Part shown: in pieces, positions 21,476 to 31,307 of the stretch | Layout: the number at the start of each line of letters is the position of its first letter | Numbering within the stretch: position 1 is the first letter of the stretch | Assembly (NCBI RefSeq): GCF_003286085.1 | Contig: NW_020825317.1 | Span: 1,674,001 to 1,738,000 of the forward strand | Direction of reading: 5' to 3' | DNA: 64,000 nt | From: Drosophila persimilis | Lineage: Eukaryota; Arthropoda; Insecta; Diptera; Drosophilidae | Notes under the pieces: generated by a model | Database searches by the model: none | What the model saw: the letters and a program-made list of their open reading frames with translations, nothing else | What the model was told of the DNA's origin: nothing | Translations under genes and position numbers: made by a program

Positions 21476-21833
21476 ATAACGTTCTTTTCTATTTTAAATG
21501 ATAAAAAAAACTAGTGACTTTAATAAATGGATTAAAATACGTCAAGATTTGTGTTACTATCAAAATAAAAAAAGAAATAAGACAATGGATATACGAACTA
21601 CGCAGAACAAACCACTTTCACCACCTCAAAGCATTGGAATACAAACACAAAACGAGTCAGTTTGGGTCCTCAAAAAAGGAACTTTCTATCAAAAATGAAT
21701 TCTCTGATTTACCTAACGACATCGATGATGAAGCTTTTCTGACCGAAAAATCTTTCAACTCAAAACCTAATAAGCGTAATTTCGGCGGAATACATTTCGC
21801 TGCCGTTGCAAGGGAAGTTCTTGTACCGAAAAG
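21476..21833 (+). pseudogene. Degenerate Polinton ORF of unknown identity
   Basis: Two overlapping frames (21498-21698 and 21514-21840) share pieces of what looks like one protein. One reads FNKWIKIRQDLCYY and SPPQSIGIQT; the other reads NDIDDEAFLTEKSFNS and NFGGIHFAAVARE. The switch between frames implies a one-base indel near 21560-21640. No domain was recognised. It is truncated at 21834 by a DINE-1 insertion. Confidence 0.45.
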
Positions 21834-22943
21834 TAACGAGGGGGAACGTTGTGAGTTGCTGCGGACACCGCAACTCTACAGTTATACCCGATACTAAATC
21901 AGTATGGCTCTCCTCCGGCAGACGCCGCTAATATTAAACGACACGACAAAGAATGCGTGCGAGAGAGACAGAAGATCAGTCTGAGCGTGACGTCGGGCGC
22001 TGCGTAGCCAATGCAAATTGATTTGTTCCTTTTGGCTACAAAAATTATCTGATCTAATCCAAATTCAGCAACCGGATAGATATAGTCATTCTCTATGATT
22101 CTGCGTTTTTAGTTTTCTCGAATCTGCAATATTGTGGATGCAACAGATTCTCGTCCTTTGTGGGGGCGGAAGGGGGTGAGGCGAAATTCTGAGATATACG
22201 TTTTATAGTGAGATCTAACAGAAGTGCGGATACCAAATTTGGTTACTCTAGCCTTAATAGTCTCTGAGATTTGTGGTTGCCCCAGATTTTCGTCCTTTGC
22301 GGGGGCGGAAGGGGGTGCGGCGAAATTTTGACACAAAACGGTCAAGGTCCGATATCACAGGAGTGTGGATACCAAATTTGGTTGCTCTAGCTCTTATGGG
22401 TTCTGAGATCCTTGAACTCATATTTTGCAATTGGCAAAACCGACCATGAAACCTGTGTGTTAGAGTGAGACAGATCGAGAAAAAGTGAAATTGTTTTCGT
22501 GATTCTGGCTATAATAATTATACGATCTGGTTCAGATTTTGCACTCTGTAATATATAGTCATCTTCTACGATTCTGAGTTTTTAGTTTTCTCGTATCGTC
22601 GAAATTGTGGATGCCACAGATTTTCGCCCTTTGTGGGGGCGGAAGTGGACGGGGCAAAGTTTTGAAATATTCTTGTAGCAGTGACATATCACAGAAGTCT
22701 GGATCCAAAACATCGTTGCTCTAGCTCTTATAGTCTTTGAGCACTAGGCGCTGAAGGGGACGGACAGACGGACAGACGGACGGACGGACAGACAGACATG
22801 GCTCAATCGACTCGGCTATTGATGCTGATCAAGAATATATATACTTTATGGGGTCGGTAACGATTCCTTCTGGACGTTACACACATCCACTTTTACCACA
22901 AATCTAATATACCCCAATACTCATTTTGAGTATCGGGTATAAA
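21834..22943. mobile_element. DINE-1/Helentron-type element, near full length
   Basis: It starts AACGAGGGGGAACGTTGTG, followed by a hairpin (GAGTTGC loop GCAACTC) and TATACCCGATACTA. It ends GAGTATCGGGTATAA directly before the ATG of the penton-like gene. Internal features are three GGGGGCGGAAG blocks, the TCAAGAATATATATACTTTATGG core and the GACG/GACA microsatellite (about 22756-22800). It has no coding capacity, being a non-autonomous element. Confidence 0.88.
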
Positions 22944-22944
22944 A

Positions 22945-23496
22945 ATGGTAAATGTAACAGAGTTTTTCGTGACATTACTTAGTAATGATTCGTTAAATGT
23001 ATATCATGATAACGTTAAGTGTGCATTTACAAACATTGTAAATATTCCTGAAAACTTGAACGATGACTGGAAAGTAGGAATTACAGACTTATATCTAAAT
23101 AAATGTATAAAAAGCAGGCCTGAGAATACCTCAATCGTATCTGAAGAAACAACAGAATTCGTTATTAGCTTAGTAAATGGAGAAACATTTCGATATGAAA
23201 ATGAGTCAATAGAGTCTGAACAGTTTCAAAATGGGTTGATTTTTGTTTACACTGATATTATCGAACCGAGATGTGCTGGAAATAAAAGACCTCGATGTCT
23301 TCGAGTATTACATTATAATGGAAAAAAGCAACTTATACAATTCAACAATATTGAATATTATCCCATTGAAATATGGTCTCCAAAAGAAATTTCGATCTTA
23401 ATTACCGATTCCAAAGGGTATAAAGTACCATTTGAATCTTCAGCAATTCCAATTTTTGTTACCCATCACTTTAAAAAACGAAAAGAAATGCTATAA
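22945..23496 (+). CDS. Polinton minor capsid (penton-like) protein
   Basis: An intact 183-residue frame. The segment FVYTDIIEPRCAGNKRPRCLRV and the ending IPIFVTHHFKKRKEML follow the pattern of the Polinton minor capsid protein, thought to be a single jelly-roll penton. Together with the double jelly-roll major capsid protein it would form a viral capsid. A DINE-1 element has inserted immediately upstream of the ATG, so the original promoter or a longer N-terminus may be lost. The assignment rests on family knowledge and on its place next to the major capsid gene. Confidence 0.7.
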   Translation: MVNVTEFFVTLLSNDSLNVYHDNVKCAFTNIVNIPENLNDDWKVGITDLYLNKCIKSRPENTSIVSEETTEFVISLVNGETFRYENESIESEQFQNGLIFVYTDIIEPRCAGNKRPRCLRVLHYNGKKQLIQFNNIEYYPIEIWSPKEISILITDSKGYKVPFESSAIPIFVTHHFKKRKEML

Positions 23497-23542
23497 ATAA
23501 TACTGTAAAGTTGGAAATATATTCAGAGTAGAAATAACCACC

Positions 23543-23921
23543 ATGACGAAATCTTATCAACAATATTATTTAAATCAGTGTGAAGGAGGGTTGAATCATA
23601 TAGGAAGTCTTTATGTTTCACCCAGAGTTATCCAACAAGGTAGAGGAATTGGGAATTTTTTTAGTGGTCTTTTTAATTACATAAAACCACTACTTATTCC
23701 TTTCGGGGTTAAACGCTATTAAAAACCAAGCTTCTGAGACTGGAAAGGCCGTAATAAATGAGTTTGGTCGAAAACCTTTAAGAACCATTATCCAAGAACA
23801 AAGTAAAATTACTTTGCAAAACCTGTCAAATAAAGCCATTAATAAGTTAACCCCATTCCAGAATGGGGCAGGTAAAAAGAATAAAAAGAGAAGGTCTACG
23901 AAAAAACTATCTCATTTATGA
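23543..23921 (+). pseudogene. Polinton pVI/pX-like minor virion protein, frameshifted
   Basis: The ATG is at 23543. The first 59 codons read YYLNQCEGGLNHIGSLYVSP and GRGIGNFFSGLFNYIKPLL, a Gly-rich amphipathic segment typical of the Polinton protein compared with adenovirus membrane-lytic and core proteins. A one-base shift near 23705 moves the rest into another frame (VINEFGRKPLRTIIQEQSK, ending with the basic KKNKKRRSTKKL and stop at 23919-23921). The product is inactive. Confidence 0.6.
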
Positions 23922-24011
23922 TCTAAAGATGGAAGCAAACATACGCAGTCGAGACCAACAAAAAAAATCAACAAAGAAATAAACTATAAGAGAAATTTTT
24001 TCTAAATCAAA

Positions 24012-25659
24012 ATGACCACCCATATTGAATGTATGAAAAGCGAATTGGATCTCTTTGAGCCACATCCTACACAAAGCTCTATTCTGAGAACAGAAGAAGT
24101 TTCATATAACCCCATAGCTTCGTTGGACAGTGCCTCTTCAATTGAATTCGTTTGCTTAGGAAATGGGGAAACATATCGAGACCTATCAAGTGTTTACTTA
24201 AGACTTGTTGTGCAACTAAGAAAATGTGATAATACCAACATTGAATAAACCGATGTTGGAGTAGTGAATAATATTTTGCATTCAATGTTTAGAAGTTCGT
24301 CCTTATATTTAAATAATATTTTGGTTTCTCAGAGTGATAATAACTATCATTATAGATCGTATTTGCAAACGATTTTAAACTATGGTAGTGATGCCAGTGA
24401 AAGTCACTTAGCCACTCAAGGTTATTATCCTAATTATGGTAAATTATTATCTGGTAGATACGTTAACACCGATGGATCCATTATGCTCAAAAATATTTTT
24501 CAAAACAGTAATAAGGTTGAACTATTCGGAAAAGTTCATGGAGATATATTTAATCAACCAAAACTGCTTATAAATAATGTAGATTTGAGGATTACTTTTA
24601 ACATTGAAAAAACAGCATTTTATTTAATGGAATCTGAAACTGAATATTAAAATATTATTCATGAACCACATAACTATTAATCCGAGCATTTTGTTGGCTC
24701 ATCATCATGTTTTACAAACTAAACGAGGGGGAACGTTATGATTGATATCTGATAGATATGATCATTATCTATGATTCTGCGCTTTTAGTTTTCTCGTATC
24801 GTCGAAATTGTGGATGCCACAGATTTTCGCCCTTTGTGGGGGCGGAAGTGGACGGGGCAAAGTTTTGAAATATTCTTGTAGCAGTGACATATCACAGAAG
24901 TCTGGATCCAAAACATCGTTGCTCTAGCTCTTATAGTCTTTGAGCACTAGGCGCTGAAGGGGACGGGGCTCAATCGACTTGGCTATTGATGCTGATCAAG
25001 AATATATATACTTTATGGGGTCGGAAACGATTCCTTCTGGACGTTACACACATCCACAATCTAATATACCCCAATACTCATTTTGAGTCTCGGGTATAAA
25101 ATGCCATTTATCCATACAGCAAAGTTCAAGTAAAATCATTTACAATATATCCAGGAAATAATACATTATCAATTGACAATGCAGTTATTGGACAGCTTCC
25201 CAATTTTTTGGCTTTTTGCATGGTAAAAAACAAATCATATTCTGGAAATCGGGCATTAAACCCCTTCAACTTTGATCATTTTAAAATTCAACGCTTTAAT
25301 CTATTGGTTAATGGAGTACAAGTACCATCGCAGGCATTTGAGTTTGATTTCTCGAACTCTGAAAATGCTCAAAGCTCTAGAGGATATAATATGCCATTCA
25401 GATCAAGTGGAATAAAACATTATGATCGAGGCTTACAAATTACAAAGGAAATGTTTGATAAAAATAGTTTTATGCATTTGACCTAACTGCAGACCATCAC
25501 AATTCAACTGTATGCTCAAATTTAATATCACAAGGAGCCATCCGAATTGAAGGACGATTTTCGGAGCCTCTTACAGAAACAGTTACTTGTCTGGTATACT
25601 TTGAATATGACTCAATGATTGATATTGATGAACATAGAAATATTCGTGTTCTATTGTAA
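24012..25659 (+). pseudogene. Polinton major capsid protein (double jelly-roll), interrupted
   Basis: The N-terminal part 24012-24245 contains IEFVCLGNGETYRDLSSVYL and is ended by TAA at 24246. The frame then resumes at 24249-24650 (NNILHSMFRSSSLYLNN, LQTILNYGSDA, GSIMLKNIF). A DINE-1 element (24724-25100) splits the gene. The third part from 25101 has KVQVKSFTIYPGNN and FNLLVNGVQVPSQAFEFDF, with a frameshift near 25475 before the last about 60 codons, which end at 25659. These are strong Polinton major capsid signatures. At least one stop, two frame changes and an insertion make it a pseudogene. Confidence 0.82.
24724..25100. mobile_element. DINE-1 element, internally deleted
   Basis: It has the left tip AACGAGGGGGAACGTT and the right tip GTCTCGGGTATAAAA. 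The middle keeps one GGGGGCGGAAG block and the TCAAGAATATATATAC core. The microsatellite is reduced to GACGGGG. It is inserted inside the major capsid gene. Confidence 0.88.
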
Positions 25660-25661
25660 AA

Positions 25662-26042
25662 ATGAATATATTGCAAATCGATAAGTTGCTTTCCAAGCAT
25701 TCAAAAACAAAAACAATTTTTAAAGGAGTTTATCCCTCTGATCAGCTGCCTCAAGTAATTTCGAAATATCATGCTTTACTAATAGCAAACACAGATTCTT
25801 CAAGCCATTCAAGAACTCATTGGGTTGCTTTTTACTTTGAAAACAAATATTCAGCAGAATTTTTTGATTCATATGGTCAATATCCCCAAAATAAAGAATT
25901 TTTAAAAATATTAAGGAAAAATTCCACAAAATTTACATTTAATAAACAACCACTGCAAGAGACATTTAAGATGTTTATTGATTTTTTCAGCTGGGATACA
26001 TTCTTTTATTTAAGTTATAGTACTTTAACATTAGGTCTATAG
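25662..26042 (+). pseudogene. Polinton adenovirus-type cysteine protease, C-terminus out of frame
   Basis: It starts 2 bases after the capsid stop. KTIFKGVYPSDQLP and RTHWVAFYFENKYSAEFFDS contain the catalytic His (HWVAF) and the following acidic residue (FFDSYG) of Ulp1/adenain-like proteases. The catalytic Cys segment expected about 40 residues later is absent in this frame. A Cys codon at about 25971 lies in another frame, so an indel has probably occurred near 25955. These proteases mature Polinton capsids. This copy is most likely inactive. Confidence 0.75.
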
Positions 26043-26307
26043 CTTCTGCTTTCTTATTTGGTAGGGTATGACACAGGCATGTGTCAGGTCCGTCCGTTGC
26101 ATCGTCATCACTCCAGGGGCATAGCTTATAATGAAAGCCAAACTTGGAGTACTGAAGCTCCTTTTCCTCCAGATCCTCCAAAATGATCATCAAATTTTCA
26201 AGAATTTGTACGTGCTCCTCAAAGATCATCTCCTCGAATTGCATTAAAAAAATGTTTATTTGTTTGGCATGCATCTTGCAGCTGACTTCTTGACTCTTTA
26301 TATCCAC
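25987..26307 (-). CDS. Unknown Polinton-associated protein
   Basis: A 106-residue frame convergent with, and overlapping, the end of the protease frame. It contains Glu-rich helical sequence (FEEMIFEEHVQILENLMI, EDLEEKELQ) and a Cys-containing C-terminal half (KLCPWSDDDATDGPDTCLC). No family is recognised. Orientation and position fit the minus-strand accessory genes at the right side of this element. The residues before the first Met make it unclear whether an upstream exon exists. Confidence 0.45.
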   Translation of the reverse strand: MDIKSQEVSCKMHAKQINIFLMQFEEMIFEEHVQILENLMIILEDLEEKELQYSKFGFHYKLCPWSDDDATDGPDTCLCHTLPNKKAEAIDLMLKYYNLNKRMYPS

Positions 26308-26543
26308 GTCTTTGCTCTGTTTCCCTTATATTTTTCTTTACCCATGTATTGGAAATGATAAGTACTATATCTAGCCATCTCTTTTTTACATATGTATATT
26401 CTTAACCTTTTTCTTTATTTTTGTCTTTACATGTATAGTTGTCTCTTCTTCTCTTACATATATGTATATAATGGGAAATCTTTATTTACTCTTTACATAT
26501 AAATTGGAAATGGGCAGTGCTATATCTATTCATCTCTTTTCCT

Positions 26544-26868
26544 TTATATATAAGATGTGATTCCATGCTCCTTCAACATCTTAAAGGGTGCTTTTGTGGA
26601 AAATTTGGTTACATAACTTTTAGGTAAAAATATCCAAAGCGGTTCGTTGTCCTTATCAGTTAAATAAAGGACTACTTTATTTCCAAATGATGTTTTTTTG
26701 ATTTTACATCCATTGATCTTGTACTCAAATCCTATGCACAGGTCCTCAACCTTGGTGTATCCAACCGCCGGCTTTGTCTCGTTAAGTAATTCTAGGAAAG
26801 CCTAGGTATATATTTGATTAAGTGCTTATCATTTTCTATATAGAGATTTAAATATTCTTACATACCAT
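26544..26868 (-). CDS. Small Polinton-associated gene with a 64-bp intron
   Basis: The second exon (26801-26544) encodes 85 residues ending in TAT ATA TAA. It includes VGYTKVEDLCIGFEYKI, KTSFGNKVVLYLTD and PLWIFLPKSY, a small beta-rich pattern. There is no ATG at its start, but a good intron (GTATGT at 26865 to CCTAG at 26802) joins it to an ATG codon at 26868-26866, giving an 86-residue protein. The pattern is compatible with a small OB-like or other nucleic-acid-binding fold, but I recognise no family. The frame is intact. Its place beside the protease and the unknown minus-strand gene suggests a Polinton accessory gene. Confidence 0.55.
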
Positions 26869-27257
26869 TATAGTAATAGAAACTATTCAAACTACTAACG
26901 ATTTTATACTAAATTATTTAAAAGATTGCATGCTCTTTTATACTCTCATTAATTCAATTTTATACAAATGTGATCTGAGCAGATTGGTAGTTGAGTGATA
27001 ATAAGTAAATGGTTTTAAAGCTGTAATGGCCAGATGTCTTAAGTCTGATTGGTTGTTGAGTAATAAGGGATGAATTATGGATACACTGCTGTATATTGGT
27101 TCAAATATTATATTTACATTTTCGGTCTTATATAACCATCAACATGAAAAAATTATATAAAGAGAACAAAATGCATAGAATTTTTGTTCATATGCTGATC
27201 ACTTCCTATATAAGAACTGTAAGTTACTGAGATAGGTTAGTTCACTTTCACTTCGAA
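26869..27257. other. AT-rich non-coding segment
   Basis: Nothing recognisable. It may hold the promoters of the divergent genes at 26868 (minus) and 27258 (plus). The stretch TATATAAGAACTGTAAGTTACTGAG lies about 45 bases upstream of the ATG at 27258, with TATATAAG at about 27209 as a possible TATA box. Confidence 0.4.
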
Positions 27258-27428
27258 ATGAGGACATTTCATTGCGAGTTGTGTTATTTAAAAACATCTT
27301 TTAGTTCCCGCAATGAACTGAGAAAACACACCTTAAAAATCCACAACTTTAGTTATTCAAAATCAAAATCATCATTTTATCAATGTTACTTATGTTACTT
27401 AAACAGCAGCGCGCGCCAAGGCGCGTGA
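27258..27428 (+). CDS. Short C2H2 zinc-finger ORF
   Basis: A 56-residue frame starting MRTFHCELCYLKTSF. The finger is C-x2-C at residues 6 and 9 and H-x4-H at 24 and 29 (ELRKHTLKIH), followed by a second CxxC (YQCYLCY, residues 41-47) with no histidines before the TGA. The 3' part may have been lost by a frameshift, since another open frame (27383-27631) overlaps it. It could be a Polinton accessory gene or a fragment of a host gene. It has a candidate TATA box upstream. Confidence 0.45.
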   Translation: MRTFHCELCYLKTSFSSRNELRKHTLKIHNFSYSKSKSSFYQCYLCYLNSSARQGA

Positions 27429-27429
27429 A

Positions 27430-29645
27430 GAAGAATCAGGAGCACATCAGGGATGCTGCAGTGATAAAGCCACCTGCGGCCATCGTCTTCCTGGTTGCCC
27501 AATCGACGGCCAAACAGAGGCAGAATTCTCCGCCTTCGGCTGTCCTCTTCGCCCCGACTCTGTCCAGGATTCCTCTTCCAGCAGCTTCAGGGAGCACAGT
27601 TTACCAAATCATAGGGTTCAGCGGATGCTAGTCTCGTCTATTACCATCCTAATGTTTAAAGTATAAAAATCTCACAAAATTTGTATATTCATGAAGAATA
27701 ATTATCAGCCAACCTCATTAACGTTCAAGTTCCCACTGGGAGTTCGGGAAATGTGTTCAGAATTTGCAGTTATAAGTATTGTTAAGACATCGCTAGTTTA
27801 ATTCATTTTCGTTACACATTCGTTAAACTCATATCATGCTTAAGCAATCTTTATAAATATTCACAAGCTATTGTTGTCAGTTAAGTTCGGATTGAATTGT
27901 CAGGGAGAAAATTCCCCCAAAAGTTCTGTGGCTCCACATACAAGGAGTAGGTCGAAGCTAGGAATGCTGCAAGAGATAGAGTCCCCGTACTGTAAACCAC
28001 CTTTCCGAATTAACGCTTGTTTTCAGCCTACGCCGGAAGATCGATCTTTCGTCGTTGGAAATTGAACAGTGAGTGAGTAAGCATACCTTCCAAAAGTTGA
28101 AATGTACGTAGTTTTGAAAACCAACTGATCCTTGCCCAACCTCGCGAATTTGAAACCTCTGACCTCTGCCTATTGAGGCTTTGCCTTGAGCGATCTGATC
28201 GTTGGCTAATTAGAGATGCCATCTGCATCCGGTCATCGACTGAACTCCGCATAGGAGATCACGTTTTGTCAGCCAGACCGCCTCTTTGATTTTCGACTCA
28301 TTCCAAAGCTAAAAGATTTAATGATTTTTCCACATTTGTGCGAAAAGCGAAAGTAACGCACTTAAAGTATTCAATTATTTTCCCATGTTAAGCGAAAAGC
28401 GAAATTTATGAATTTAATTAGAATTTAACTCGAATTACAGTGTTATTATATATATACTCATTACATTATGAAATATCCTCATATACCCAACCATTACGAA
28501 TCACCTATTTTTAGTAGTTATTAAGATCATTTACTATGTTGCCATATCGGATTTAATTTTTGTTTTAAGGAAATAATGTTGAAGTTTAGATAAAAGAACA
28601 AAATGGACTCAATGCTAGCTCGCGCGTTTTCGTAAAAGGTCAAAAGGGGTCATCGAAGAACGGCTATTCCGTGAGGATGACCAAAGGCAGGGTGGGTTCA
28701 GACTCCGCATAACATCTGCGGACATATACACCGATGTCTCTCCGTTTTCCTTGGTTCTCACTTCCCTTTCCTCTTTATCCTTCTTTCCTTTCGCTTCCCT
28801 CTCTCTTCCTGTTCTCTATCCTCTTTAGCTTCGTATCTTCTTCTCGTCAAATCTACCGTTCTAGCACAAGTCGCAGCACGCTAAATTCTGGCAATATTAT
28901 TGGTAATTGAAGCCTCGAGTCTGGGTTGATCTGAGGGAGCAACAACTCCACCCCCAAAGCCGACGAGCTAGAGCCGGATAATTATTAGCGTGCCCAGCTC
29001 TCTCAAATCGTAACGCCCGTTTTCGAACAGGACTCGTTGCACGTTACATCATCCGGGAAAATGTATGATAGATTATCATTATTAGGCGTTGCATTCCTTG
29101 GGTCATCGTCGTCATCATCCCATTTAATGTCACTTAACCAGGTGAAGTTGCTCTCGAGATAGGTTTGGGTCTTAATCCCAAAAATCAAGGACAGGTCTAC
29201 GGAGTTCGGCTGAGAGTCCAGATTTATGGTTGATTCCGGTTGGGAATCGATAAAAATGGTTTCGAGGTCATCCATCGTTGTTGAAAGATTACTAGTTTAT
29301 GTACTAGCTGTTAGCTGTGAGTAGTTATTATAACGGCACTTTGCTATGGGACAGTGTTAGGTACACAAAGGAGGAATATAAATTATAGAGAAAGTAGAAA
29401 GGTTCAAGGGCATCGAAACCGTTTTCAGGAAACACTTAAAAAATACCTCTAAACTATCACATTAGATTCATTGCAAAGGGATGACTGGGTTTCTAGATGT
29501 CCGTATAGAGGGTTGAATGGTAAGAGAACACATAATTAAGGGAGATACATATATACAGGAGCACACAAAGAATAAAATTATAATAGGAAGACAAAAAAAT
29601 TAATTAATGCTACTTATAGTAAATATACGGCCGTCCCTTATCCTT
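27430..29645. other. Unassigned region
   Basis: About 2.2 kb without a gene I recognise. It includes a 55-bp repeat shared with 17581 (29484-29538), a pyrimidine-rich stretch at 28755-28830 and a 90-codon minus-strand frame (29003-29275). Part of the right side (about 29484-29645) probably belongs to the element that continues after the LTR element at 31505. Confidence 0.4.
29003..29275 (-). CDS. Short acidic hypothetical ORF
   Basis: 90 residues, MDDLETIFIDSQPEST..., with an Asp run (KWDDDDDDP) and the repeated phrase DSQPES/DSQPNS. It is strongly acidic, as in some transcription-activation or regulatory proteins, but there is no homology I can name. It is an isolated frame in a transposon-rich region and may be chance. 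Confidence 0.25.
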   Translation of the reverse strand: MDDLETIFIDSQPESTINLDSQPNSVDLSLIFGIKTQTYLESNFTWLSDIKWDDDDDDPRNATPNNDNLSYIFPDDVTCNESCSKTGVTI

Positions 29646-29842
29646 TTTAGCGCATTGGCCAATGTACGCTTGAGTTCTTATTATGGACCTTTATTAATTA
29701 TTATTTAAACTACATTCATTGTGCTTAGCGTCGAAGTCAGATATCAAGATGCCAGACCGCTTGGCAGAGTCGCCGGTGTTGCCACACCAGCGAACGACTC
29801 TAAGATCAGTGTTGCTGAGGGGCTGCGATGCGGGCTGCCACA
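29646..29842 (-). repeat. 3' LTR of the minus-strand LTR element
   Basis: On the minus strand it starts TGTGGCAGCCCGCATCGCAG and ends CCAATGCGCTAAA. It pairs with 31308-31504. Confidence 0.88.
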
Positions 29843-29925
29843 GTACTCCCCCTAGAAAAGTTACAAATATTCAGTTTTGTCTTTTCTTCTCATATGTCCG
29901 TAATGGGACATTTGATAGCTGATCG

Positions 29926-30279
29926 TCAGAGGAGCTGGTCTCGGAATTCGCCATAAATGCTGTCAATATTTGGCGAAGCAAAATCCTGCGAGATTAGAGA
30001 TATGCTTGTGCCGTTGGTGAGACGTTGTTTCTTGATGTCAATAAGCAAATGGAACTGTGCTAGGAAGTCAGCGCCAATAATTGCGGTTTGTACATCAGCG
30101 ATGACAAATGACCATTTAAACGAACGATCCAGGCCCAGGTCGAGTTCGAGATCCTGATTTCCAAAAGTTCGAATGGTGGTCTGGTTTGCGGCATACAATT
30201 TCAGTTTGTCATCGCTAAGTTTGCGTTGAGCCATAGTGCAAGGTATAACTAACTCAGCTGGTAGGCGGTAGCATCTCAA
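29926..30279 (-). pseudogene. Retroviral-type aspartic protease, C-terminal part
   Basis: It reads LPAELVIPCTMAQRKLSDD and FVIADVQTAIIGADFLAQF, the flap-to-ADFL region of Ty3/gypsy proteases, followed by a short linker that stops before any RT. The catalytic D-T/S-G triplet is not visible in frame; the DNA just upstream is rearranged by a 78-bp duplication. It would process Gag-Pol in an intact element but is non-functional here. Confidence 0.7.
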
Positions 30280-30562
30280 CGACCAGCGACAAGTTATCTG
30301 TGAATCACGACCACCGACTGCACATCCAAGATAGAAAAACGAGTCGGATTTTTCTCATCGATTCCAGATTGGTGGTGTCAGTGAAGGCATCCCTGTGTTA
30401 CTACCACAGTACTTTTGGTGATCGCGCACGCAAGTGCCGGGCAGACTGCCGATATTATCAGCAGTTAAACTAAAGATGCTACCGCTAACTCAGCTGGTAG
30501 GCGGTAGCATCTCAACGACCAGCGACAAGTTATCTGTGAATCACGACCACCGACTGCACATC
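30249..30562. repeat. 78-bp internal direct duplication
   Basis: 30249-30326 and 30485-30562 are identical or nearly so (CTAACTCAGCTGGTAGGCGG ... CGACTGCACATC), 236 bases apart. The copies fall at the gag-protease boundary and explain why the protease start is scrambled. Confidence 0.85.
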
Positions 30563-31255
30563 ATCTACGTTCGTGCCATGGGAAACCTTGGGCTTTTTGG
30601 GGATGTTGTGTTGTAGCTTATCAACCTTCTGTGAAAGACGGTGCAAAGCAGCAGCAACGTCTTTCAAATTCGGACTTTTGCTACTTACCGCATCGACGCT
30701 CTGCTGAATATGGTCAGCGGAATTGGGTTGAGTCGACATAACACACTCCATCGATGGCATTATTTTCGATCATCTTGTTGACAATCTTTGCCAGCTTGTC
30801 CAGATCATTCTCCTCCCAAACCGAAATGAGCGGACGAATCGACGAAGGCAACTCGGTGAGGTCGCATCCACTAGCGGGTGACAAGCGACGCAAGTGAAGC
30901 AAGATTTCAGATGGCTTCCCAGTCATGTCTCCACCCCGGAGCAGCCGTCTCATTTTTGAATCCTCTGACTCGCCGAAAGTTTCGAGCAGCCGACGCCTCA
31001 TTGCGTCGTACTTGTTGACAGGCGGTGGGTGAGTATTGACACCAGGTCAAATTTGTGATCGTCGCGCACCACATTGTGCAAGTTAAGGAGACGCTCCAGT
31101 TGCGCGAACCAAAGCTGCGGATTGGATTTATTGAATTTTGGAATGATGATCTGAGCTAAATGTTGAGAGTTTGAAGCTGTTAGCTGTGCGGCTGCTACTT
31201 AAAGCATATGCAGTTTCTCTCTTAACTCATTTAGTGTGGCCTCCGTGTTCGCCAT
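30530..31255 (-). pseudogene. gag of the minus-strand LTR element
   Basis: The ATG is at 31255 (MANTEATLNELREKLHM), followed by an in-frame stop. The continuation holds LWFAQLERLLNLHNVVRDD, a typical retrotransposon capsid N-lobe motif, then LLRGGDMTGKPSEILLHLRRLS on another frame. The tail (VDAVSSKSPNLKDVAAALHRLS) matches the end of gypsy-type Gag. No zinc knuckle is visible. At least two lesions are present. Confidence 0.7.
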
Positions 31256-31307
31256 GTTTGTTGCTGTTCTTGCATTTGCGGTTGTTTTTTAACGTGGGGG
31301 TCACCAC

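Larger units (their letters stand above)
15600..27430 (+). mobile_element. Polinton/Maverick element, degenerate
   Basis: In order: protein-primed PolB (+), retroviral-type integrase (-), an unknown conserved gene (-), a small CxxC protein (+), the packaging ATPase (+), a small conserved protein (+), a penton-like minor capsid protein (+), a pVI/pX-like protein (+), the major capsid protein (+), the protease (+), two unknown genes (-) and a C2H2 finger (+). This is the Polinton gene set. Terminal inverted repeats were not found, so the limits are approximate. Most genes carry stops or frameshifts. DINE-1 elements and an RpS10 retrocopy have inserted into it. Confidence 0.85.
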
